Shown piece by piece: positions 57,949 through 64,000 of a DNA stretch of 64,000 bases. The stretch's first letter is position 1. Every line of letters begins with the position of its first letter. Source of the stretch: Carnimonas nigrificans ATCC BAA-78 (GTDB lineage Bacteria > Pseudomonadota > Gammaproteobacteria > Pseudomonadales > Halomonadaceae); assembly GCF_000526695.1 (NCBI RefSeq), contig NZ_JAGO01000013.1, forward strand, positions 186,001-250,000, written 5' to 3'. The notes beneath the pieces are model-generated. The model had not been told where the DNA came from and ran no database searches. It worked only from the letters and a program-made list of their open reading frames with translations. The translations under genes were made by a program, and so were the position numbers.

Positions 57949-58728
57949 ATGTCCAGCTACTCGCTTTCGGTATGTGCGGAAATGGTGTTCCTTGAGCTTC
58001 CCTTCGTTGAGCGGGTGAAGCGTATTCATGAGCTAGGCTTCGGTGTAGAGATCTGGCACTGGTGGGATAAGGACATCGCCGCGCTGGTAGATACCGGTGC
58101 ACGTTTTACTTCCATGTCGGGGTACATCACCGGTGATCTTACCTCTCAGGAGGGCGTGGCTGCGCTGCTGGAAAGCGCTGAGCGCTCATTGGAGGCTGCG
58201 GCTCGGCTGGACTGTCCTAGCCTCAATCTGCATGGCACCGGCCTTGATGAAAAAGGATTGCCGGTAGCACCCAAGGAGATAGTGAGCGGGGAGATGTGGC
58301 TTACGGCCAAGGCGTCGCTTGATGCACTGGGGGCGCTTGGCGAGCAGGCTGGCAAGGTGTTTGTACTGGAGAATCTCAATACCGCGGTGGATCATCCAGG
58401 TACTCCTTTTGCCAAGGCAGCCGATACGCTCGCGTTGGTCAAGGCGGTCAATAACCCCCATGTGCGGATGAATCTTGACCTGTACCACGCGCAGATTGGT
58501 GAAGGGAATCTGATCGAGCTGATTCGTCAAAGCGCAGACTATCTCGGTGAAGTTCAGGTGGCCGATGTGCCAGGTCGGCAGCAGCCGGGTACCGGTGAGA
58601 TTAACTACCGGGCGATTGCGAAGGCGTTGAGAGATATTGGTTACCAAGGGGTGGTGGCATTTGAGGGATGGGCATCTCATGCCCCCGAGAAAGCATTGGA
58701 AGAATTTCGCGAAGCCTTTTCTTTATAG
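57949..58728 (+). CDS. Hydroxypyruvate-isomerase-like TIM-barrel isomerase
   Basis: A 259-residue protein similar to Hyi/OtnI: YSLSVCAEMVFLELPFVERVKRIHELGFGVEIWHWWDKD, ENLNTAVDHPGTPF (Glu and possible metal ligand), NLDLYHAQIGEGNL, VQVADVPGRQQPGTGEINYRAI and VAFEGWAS. These residues match the hydroxypyruvate isomerase signature, but members also act on 2-oxo-tetronate or other keto sugar acids. Part of the inositol-associated set of genes; AAAGGAG lies upstream. Confidence 0.8.
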   Translation: MSSYSLSVCAEMVFLELPFVERVKRIHELGFGVEIWHWWDKDIAALVDTGARFTSMSGYITGDLTSQEGVAALLESAERSLEAAARLDCPSLNLHGTGLDEKGLPVAPKEIVSGEMWLTAKASLDALGALGEQAGKVFVLENLNTAVDHPGTPFAKAADTLALVKAVNNPHVRMNLDLYHAQIGEGNLIELIRQSADYLGEVQVADVPGRQQPGTGEINYRAIAKALRDIGYQGVVAFEGWASHAPEKALEEFREAFSL

Positions 58729-58800
58729 CGGCTATTCGGAGGTCCATTGGTAGATAAAACACCAAAGTATTAGAATTATTTTTTGCTATATTTTATTTAT

Positions 58801-58814
58801 GGAAATTATATTTC
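58801..58814. promoter_or_regulatory. Near-match GGAA-N6-TTCC site upstream of iolG
   Basis: GGAAATTATATTTC matches seven of eight fixed positions, 95 bases before the iolG start, in an AT-rich intergenic region. Confidence 0.45.
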
Positions 58815-58908
58815 TTTCGTTTGAGTGCTTTATCTCGCTGGTTCCGATTTTGGGAGTTTGTCGGAACGGTGCATCAAGGCCAATGAATCTCTGAAGGAGA
58901 AGAAAGAA

Positions 58909-59925
58909 ATGACGACAGCCAAGAATATCGCCGTAGTGGGCGCAGGGCGTATGGGCATGGATCATGCGCAACGCCTGCAGCACCGTATTGAAGGCGCACG
59001 TTTAAGCGCAGTGGTGGATATTGATTCTCAGCGAGCACAGGCGGCGGCTGGAGGATCGACTGATGTCGAGATATTCACTGATCCATTGGAGGCGCTGGCG
59101 TCTGATCGAGTTGACGCCCTGATTATCGCTACGCCTGGGGCGTTCCATAAAGAGCTGCTGCTGGCGGGGCTTGAGGCAGGTAAGCCGATGATGTGTGAAA
59201 AGCCGCTTACGCCGGATGCAGCATCTGCCAGAGAGATAGTAGAGGCCGAGAGCAAACTTGGTCAGCGGTTGATTCAGGTAGGCTTTATGCGTCGTTACGA
59301 CGAAGGGTACATGAAGCTGCATCGCTATTTTGTCGATCAACCGTTGGGCGTGCCGCTGATGCTGCACTGTGCTCATCGCAACCCCGATACGCCGGATGGT
59401 TTCACCAATGCCATGCTGATTGAGGATTCAGTGGTGCATGAGTTCGACATCATCCGCTTTCTCACCAGCGAAGAAATCGTGTCGGTACAGGTACGCAGTG
59501 GGCGCGCAGGTCATGGTGCTGCTGCCGGCTTGAAGGACCCTCAGCAGGTGCTGATCGAAACCTCTTCCGGTCTACTGGCCGATGTCGAAATTTTCGTTAA
59601 TGCACGATTCGGTTATCAGGTAGCGACGCAAGCGGTCTTTGCCGACGGCATTGTAGATATAGATCCTTCAGTAGATGGCTTGCGTGAATATGCGCAGGGG
59701 CGCTGCGCCAGCCCGGTTAGCGCAGGGTTTGTCGAACGATTTGGTCGCGCCTACGATACCGAGATACAGGGCTGGGTGAATGCACTTCATCGGGGGAGCT
59801 GCACGGGTGCCAGTGTGTGGGATGGCCTTGCTGCCGCATGCTGTTGTGAGGCAGGCGTACGGTCACAGCAGACGGGAGAGCGAGTCAAGATTGCACTGCC
59901 TTACAAGCCCGACATCTATCGCTGA
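58909..59925 (+). CDS. iolG: Inositol 2-dehydrogenase (Gfo/Idh/MocA family)
   Basis: A 338-residue NAD-dependent dehydrogenase that oxidises myo-inositol to 2-keto-myo-inositol. NAD fold IAVVGAGRMGMDHAQRL, the conserved CEKPLTPDAA lysine motif, VGFMRRYDEGYMKL and DSVVHEFDIIRFLTSEE with the Asp/His pair typical of IolG. I chose ATG 58909 (AAGGAGA upstream); a longer frame from 58825 has no similarity. A convergent terminator follows. Confidence 0.83.
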   Translation: MTTAKNIAVVGAGRMGMDHAQRLQHRIEGARLSAVVDIDSQRAQAAAGGSTDVEIFTDPLEALASDRVDALIIATPGAFHKELLLAGLEAGKPMMCEKPLTPDAASAREIVEAESKLGQRLIQVGFMRRYDEGYMKLHRYFVDQPLGVPLMLHCAHRNPDTPDGFTNAMLIEDSVVHEFDIIRFLTSEEIVSVQVRSGRAGHGAAAGLKDPQQVLIETSSGLLADVEIFVNARFGYQVATQAVFADGIVDIDPSVDGLREYAQGRCASPVSAGFVERFGRAYDTEIQGWVNALHRGSCTGASVWDGLAAACCCEAGVRSQQTGERVKIALPYKPDIYR

Positions 59926-59952
59926 TATCGCCATTATTGGCTCAACATGAAG

Positions 59953-59981
59953 CAGCAGGCACCTGTGATAGGTGCCTGCTG
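59953..59981. terminator. Perfect 12-bp convergent terminator
   Basis: CAGCAGGCACCT (59953-59964) and AGGTGCCTGCTG (59970-59981) with a five-base loop lie between the ends of iolG and iolB. Confidence 0.8.
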
Positions 59982-59996
59982 TCTACATTTACTCAG

Positions 59997-60800
59997 CTAT
60001 TTCTTGATAATCCATGCGTGATCGGGGTCGTCGTGGAATTTCCACACTCTTGTTGGCCCCGCCATGACGTTCAGGTAGTAAAGCTCATAGCCATGAGGAG
60101 CGCCGACAGGGTGATAGCCTCGGGGCACCTGAACACACTCGCCATTTTCTACTGCCATGGTTTCGTCGAGGCTGCGGTCATCGGTATATACCCGCTGGAA
60201 AGCAAACCCCTGCGCTGGGTTGAGGCGATGGTAGTAGCTCTCTTCCAGAAAGGATTCATGGGGCAGATTGTCATGATCATGACGATGGGGAGGATAGCTC
60301 GACCAGTTCCCCGGAGGGGTATACACCTCGACTACCAGCAGGCTATCGGCTGGCTCCCATTCCGGCAGAATATCGTGTACATGACGCACATTGCTGCCTT
60401 CGCCGCGGGTGGAGCATTTCACTTGATCGGGCGTAATCAGCCGCGGTGGGTGATTGCCTTTCCCGGGTGCGCTGCATACCGCTAACTGTAGATCGGTTTC
60501 GGCAGTGACCGAGTAGTCCGAGTCATTAGGAAGGTAGACCGAATAAGGGGGAATGTGGTCGAAGACATCGCGGCGCTCCCCGATATTCTCGAAGCGCTGC
60601 TCGCCGCTCACGATAGTGGCCCGCCCGCCCAGCAGTACCAGGCAAACCTCAAGATCGCCGCTGTTGGCGCTAAATTGCTCGCCCTCACGGAGCTGATGCA
60701 GCCGGAAGCCGACATATTCAAGTTCGCTCTGCCCCGGCACTATATCAATGGTCACGCCATGTTCGTTGGCGGGCTGTGGAGACACTTTCAGAGAAGACAT
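59997..60800 (-). CDS. iolB: IolB, 5-deoxy-glucuronate isomerase
   Basis: A 267-residue bicupin of the myo-inositol pathway that isomerises 5-deoxy-D-glucuronate to 2-deoxy-5-keto-D-gluconate. The metal/cupin motif is NWSSYPPHRHDHDNLPHESFLEESYYHR, followed by VPRGYHPVGAPHGYELYYLNVMAG; these are diagnostic. AGGAGG lies five bases upstream of ATG 60800. It follows the RpiR gene by 77 bases on the same strand, likely one operon. Confidence 0.93.
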   Translation of the reverse strand: MSSLKVSPQPANEHGVTIDIVPGQSELEYVGFRLHQLREGEQFSANSGDLEVCLVLLGGRATIVSGEQRFENIGERRDVFDHIPPYSVYLPNDSDYSVTAETDLQLAVCSAPGKGNHPPRLITPDQVKCSTRGEGSNVRHVHDILPEWEPADSLLVVEVYTPPGNWSSYPPHRHDHDNLPHESFLEESYYHRLNPAQGFAFQRVYTDDRSLDETMAVENGECVQVPRGYHPVGAPHGYELYYLNVMAGPTRVWKFHDDPDHAWIIKK

Positions 60801-60877
60801 CACTACCTCCTGGTGATTGGCGATTGTCCGCCGGCTTCAGCAATACACATGGCCAGCCATCGAGAGGCGCACCCGTA

Positions 60878-61768
60878 TTACTCGTCCGGCTGACGCGAAT
60901 CGCGTTGGATTCCGAGTCCGATCGCCAGCGTCTGAGCCAGACACATGGAGACGCTGAGACCGCGGAAGCTCTGTACTTCAGCTTCCTGAATGGCAAAGTT
61001 GACGGTGGCGTAGCGTGCTACCGGGCTTAGCGTGCTGTCGGTTATGGCAACGATCGGTACGTCACGCTCACTGAGTTTGGCTACGCCCTCCTGGGTGCGC
61101 TGGGCATAAGGCGTGAAGCTGACCACGACCAGCAAGTCACGATCACCAAGAATGCTGAGTTCTTCATCCTGCATTCCCCCCACGTCATCAATCAGGAAAG
61201 CGCGCTTGCCTAAATGGCGTAATGCGTAGGCAAGGTAGCTCGCCACGGCGAAGCTCCGCTTAGCGCCAAGAATATGGATAGCGTCTGCGTCATCCATCAT
61301 CGTCAGGGCTCGTTCCAGGCTCAGCGGGTCAATTCGATGTGGTAGTTGTTCCAGCGCTGTCCGGCTGGCATCGGCAAATTGCCATAGCAGTTGTCCTGCC
61401 CCCGGGCTATCGCCACTAATGCGCCGCATGGTGCGAATTCTGTCGCTATAGCCAGGCTGTTCTTCCATCAGCCGTGCCCGAAACAGTTTTTGCATTTCCG
61501 AAAAGCCGCCAAAGCCAAAACTGTTGGCAAATCGAATCAGCGTTGAAGGCGTCACGTTGGCACCTTCCGCCAGGGCGGCGATGGTCGAAAATGCCACCTC
61601 CTGGGGATGATCTATAAAGTAGCGCGCAGTTTGCTGCAAACGCTTGGAAAGCGTGGGAAAGCGTCGCGTGATCTGGCTTTCTAGCTCTTCAAAGCTCTCG
61701 GCAACGTCGCTTTCCTGCTCTTCTCCTGCCTGAGCGGAACTATCGAGTGGTTCAGAAGCGGATGACAT
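60878..61768 (-). CDS. RpiR-family transcriptional regulator (IolR candidate)
   Basis: A 296-residue regulator with an acidic N-terminal tail (about 30 residues), the RpiR HTH (VAFSTIAALAEGANVTPSTLIRFANSFGFGGFSEMQKLF) and a C-terminal SIS domain (IHILGAKRSFAVASYLAYAL, LLVVVSFTPYAQRTQEGV, VAITDSTLSPVARYA) that binds phosphorylated sugars. Co-oriented with iolB and flanked by inositol genes; RpiR-type repressors of inositol catabolism are known. Confidence 0.87.
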   Translation of the reverse strand: MSSASEPLDSSAQAGEEQESDVAESFEELESQITRRFPTLSKRLQQTARYFIDHPQEVAFSTIAALAEGANVTPSTLIRFANSFGFGGFSEMQKLFRARLMEEQPGYSDRIRTMRRISGDSPGAGQLLWQFADASRTALEQLPHRIDPLSLERALTMMDDADAIHILGAKRSFAVASYLAYALRHLGKRAFLIDDVGGMQDEELSILGDRDLLVVVSFTPYAQRTQEGVAKLSERDVPIVAITDSTLSPVARYATVNFAIQEAEVQSFRGLSVSMCLAQTLAIGLGIQRDSRQPDE

Positions 61769-62102
61769 TGGCGTCCTCGTCGGTTACGGCCATGCGCTTG
61801 GCACTCGGAAGGCCCTTTAGAACTGTCATGGCGTGGATAATGAAACATGGAATATAAAAAATCTTCCCTTTTCTCGCTATTCGAATCTTGGCATCAACCG
61901 CATTACGACTCTTCTTTTATTCAATAATTTATTGTTTTTAAAAGAATAATTGTTGAATTTGGCGATGAATACGTAAACAGGAAATAGGGATGAACTACGA
62001 CCAATGTATAGAATATACATACTAATAATAGAATTTTAGAAAAATATATTCCAGTGTGGCGCGAAGGTTGACCAATGTCCATGAACCCGAAGGAGCATGT
62101 CC
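61769..62102. promoter_or_regulatory. 334-bp divergent promoter region, RpiR and second dehydrogenase
   Basis: An AT-rich gap without genes. It contains a 7-3-7 palindrome ATGTATA-GAA-TATACAT (62004-62020) and a GAAAAATATATTCC (62039-62052) that matches GGAA-N6-TTCC at seven of eight fixed positions. Both lie near the start of the plus-strand dehydrogenase gene. Confidence 0.5.
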
Positions 62103-63107
62103 ATGCAACGCTTAGTGAACTGGGGAGTTCTCGGTGGTAGTGCCGACATCGCACGCAAATCCTTTATGCCTGCGATCTGCGCAGCTTCCAATGCGCGCCC
62201 ACTGGCGCTGGCAAGCCGACAATCGGCCACTGATCTGGCCGCCCAACATGGCTTCGAGCGCGCCTACAGTGATTACACCGCTTTGCTGGAAGATAGCGAT
62301 GTAGAGGTAGTTTATCTGCCGTTACCTAACCATTTACACGCTGAATGGGCTATCAGAGCAGCTGAACAGGGCAAGCACGTAGTATGCGAGAAGCCTGCTG
62401 CGCTGGGTGTCAGTGAGGCGCGCACGATTATTGATGCATGCAAGGCCAACGGCGTTCGCTTTATGGAGGCCTTCATGTATCAGTTCCATCCTCAGCACGC
62501 CAGAGTCAGAGAGCTGATACGCCAAGGCGAAATAGGCACCGTGCAACTGATCAATCTGCGCCACAGTTTCTATATGCCGGATGATGCTCATGGTTTTCGC
62601 CTGCAATCACTTGAGCAGGGCGGTGGCGCCCTTTATGACATCGGCTGCTACTGCCTGCATCTAAGCCGACAGCTGCTCGGTGAGCCATCGGCTCTCTGCT
62701 GTCTTGGCGAGCTTGATAATCCCTTTGGCTGCGACCTCACCAGCGCCGGCACTCTGCTGTTTGAGTCCGGAGCCGTCGCCCATTTCGATTGCTCGATGAA
62801 GGCCCCTGACCGTAACAGCTATGAGGTCGTGGGTAGCCTTGGCACGTTGTCAGTGCCCACTGCTTTTGTGCCGCAACCAGATGGCCTCGGCAGCGTAGAG
62901 CTGACACGCAAGAACGGCGAGGTTACCCGCGAGACATTCCATTGTGATCACTATCTGGCAGGCGTTGAGGCTTTTTCTGCGGCACTGCTGGGTGAGGGCG
63001 AATTGCCCACCTCGCCTGGCGATACGCTGGCTAATGAACGGGTGCTGGAGGCTTGCGCCAGCTCATTGATCAACCGTCGCTTGGTGACCTTTCCAACCAA
63101 CGTGTAA
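62103..63107 (+). CDS. Gfo/Idh/MocA-family oxidoreductase
   Basis: A 334-residue NAD(P)-dependent dehydrogenase. VNWGVLGGSADIARKSFMPAI, VYLPLPNHLHAEWAIRAAEQGKHVVCEKPAAL and the GGGALYDIGCYCLHLSRQLLG motif, close to D-xylose/glucose-type dehydrogenases. The AGGAG at 62091 is only one base from ATG 62097, so ATG 62103 is preferred. Substrate uncertain: an inositol isomer or a sugar. Confidence 0.8.
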   Translation: MQRLVNWGVLGGSADIARKSFMPAICAASNARPLALASRQSATDLAAQHGFERAYSDYTALLEDSDVEVVYLPLPNHLHAEWAIRAAEQGKHVVCEKPAALGVSEARTIIDACKANGVRFMEAFMYQFHPQHARVRELIRQGEIGTVQLINLRHSFYMPDDAHGFRLQSLEQGGGALYDIGCYCLHLSRQLLGEPSALCCLGELDNPFGCDLTSAGTLLFESGAVAHFDCSMKAPDRNSYEVVGSLGTLSVPTAFVPQPDGLGSVELTRKNGEVTRETFHCDHYLAGVEAFSAALLGEGELPTSPGDTLANERVLEACASSLINRRLVTFPTNV

Positions 63108-63146
63108 ACGTCATTCCAGTCGTTATTCATCAGGGAGTTGAAGACC

Positions 63147-64000
63147 ATGAAAATAGGTATGGTAACGGATAGTCTGTCCCACTTGAGCCTGGATGAAATG
63201 CTTGATTTTGCGGCTCAGCAGGAGATTGATTGCATTGAATTGAATGCAGGTAACTGGGGAACCACGACCCATCTTGGAGAACCTGCCGAGCTGATCGAGA
63301 GCAAGCAGCGTCGCCGTGAGATATTGGCAAAAATCAAGGATCGTGGCCTGAGTATTTCAGCGCTCAATGCCAACGGCAACCAGCTTCATCCGGTATCAGG
63401 CCCTCAGCATGCCCAGCGCATTGAAGAGACCATCGAACTTGCCGCGCTACTGGAAGTGGAGCGCGTGGTGATGATGTCCGGCCTTCCTGCCGGTGGGCCG
63501 CAGGATCGCACTCCTAACTGGGTTGTGAGTTCGTGGCCTACCGAGACACAACAGATTCTCGACTACCAATGGAATGAAATAGCCATTCCATATTGGCGTC
63601 GGCTCGACGAATTTGCAGCGAGCCATGATGTTCAGCAGTTGTGTATCGAAGCCCATGGCAACCAACTGGTCTATAACGCACCCACCTTCTTGCGCTTGCG
63701 TGACGCCATCGGCCCGCGCATTGGGCTTAATCTCGACCCTAGCCATTTGATTTGGATGGGGGGCGATCCTATTGCCATGGTGGAGCAGTGCGCTGACTAC
63801 ATCTATCACGTACATGCCAAGGACGCCGCGCTCGACGCGCGTAACGTCGCACTCAATACGCGCCTCGATCACCAGCCGATGGCCCATCAAACCAACCGTG
63901 CCTGGTCATATCTGACACTGGGCTATGGGCAGGATGAGCATTGGTGGCGCAGGTTTGGCTACGCCCTGCAGACAGCGGGACTGGGGGATCGTGTGCTAAG
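63147..64000 (+). CDS. TIM-barrel sugar isomerase/epimerase, 3'-truncated by window end
   Basis: The frame opens at ATG 63147 (MKIGMVTDSLSHLSLDEML) and stays open for 284 codons to the window end, so the C-terminus is missing. Likely metal ligands are Glu in LCIEAHGNQLVYN, Asp/His in LNLDPSHLIWMGGDP and His in YIYHVHAKDAAL, placing it in the IolE/IolI-like AP-endonuclease superfamily. 39 bases after the Gfo/Idh gene, likely one operon. Confidence 0.82.
   Translation, partial: MKIGMVTDSLSHLSLDEMLDFAAQQEIDCIELNAGNWGTTTHLGEPAELIESKQRRREILAKIKDRGLSISALNANGNQLHPVSGPQHAQRIEETIELAALLEVERVVMMSGLPAGGPQDRTPNWVVSSWPTETQQILDYQWNEIAIPYWRRLDEFAASHDVQQLCIEAHGNQLVYNAPTFLRLRDAIGPRIGLNLDPSHLIWMGGDPIAMVEQCADYIYHVHAKDAALDARNVALNTRLDHQPMAHQTNRAWSYLTLGYGQDEHWWRRFGYALQTAGLGDRVL

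Overview
The window looks like a chromosomal segment of a halophilic gammaproteobacterium, most likely Halomonadaceae. The grounds are the gene order (erpA, putative oriC, mnmG-rsmG-parA-parB-atpIBEFHAGDC-glmU-regulator-glmS), moderately high GC, a large BCCT-type osmolyte transporter and many sugar, polyol and amino-acid catabolic genes. No rRNA, tRNA, CRISPR array, insertion sequence or prophage was recognised. The species is an inference.

Bases 1-10100: end of an NCS1 nucleobase permease translationally coupled to a PuuE-like deacetylase (+), then a mostly minus-strand housekeeping block: rlmJ (interrupted by a one-base frameshift), an OmpA-family protein, hemW-rdgB, a P-loop kinase-like protein, hemL, thiD-thiE and hemJ. 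Bases 10100-28400, plus strand: erpA, a gene-poor stretch with DnaA-box-like nonamers and an AT-rich block (putative oriC), mnmG-rsmG, parA-parB, a strong sigma70-like promoter and the nine-gene F1Fo ATP synthase operon ending in a UUCG-loop terminator, then glmU, a DeoR-family regulator and glmS, whose 3' end is the usual Tn7 target (unoccupied here).

Bases 28500-41900: a BCCT transporter (-), an AT-richer M20 peptidase/YfcC-type carrier pair, and a complete trans-4-hydroxy-L-proline pathway to 2-oxoglutarate (2-epimerase, pyrroline-hydroxycarboxylate deaminase, 2-oxoglutarate-semialdehyde dehydrogenase, GntR regulator, FAD-dependent D-amino-acid dehydrogenase, AGCS symporter). The two transcription units share a nearly identical 21-bp promoter element. 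A decayed D-lactate dehydrogenase gene follows.

Bases 41900-56200: two adjacent sugar/sugar-acid units. The first (3-hydroxyacyl-CoA-dehydrogenase-like enzyme, TIM-barrel isomerase, ACS-type MFS carrier, SDR dehydrogenase, GntR regulator) shares ATCCTATAGGAT-like operators and contains the remnant of a second TIM-barrel gene. The second (SorC regulator, two-domain dihydroxyacetone-kinase-type kinase, RpiB-like and TpiA-like isomerases, then a TIM-barrel protein, an MFS carrier and an FMN 2-hydroxy-acid dehydrogenase) resembles the erythrulose-phosphate branch of tetritol catabolism. Together they could form a route by which a sugar acid is oxidised and decarboxylated to erythrulose and converted to D-erythrose 4-phosphate. 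That route is the best candidate here for an undescribed pathway, and it is an inference.

Bases 56200-64000: part of an inositol catabolic locus (sugar-porter transporter, hydroxypyruvate-isomerase-like TIM barrel, iolG, iolB, RpiR-type regulator, a second Gfo/Idh/MocA oxidoreductase and a further TIM-barrel isomerase cut by the window end). Three promoters carry exact or near matches to GGAA-N6-TTCC, the motif I recall for the RpiR-type repressor IolR of Sinorhizobium.
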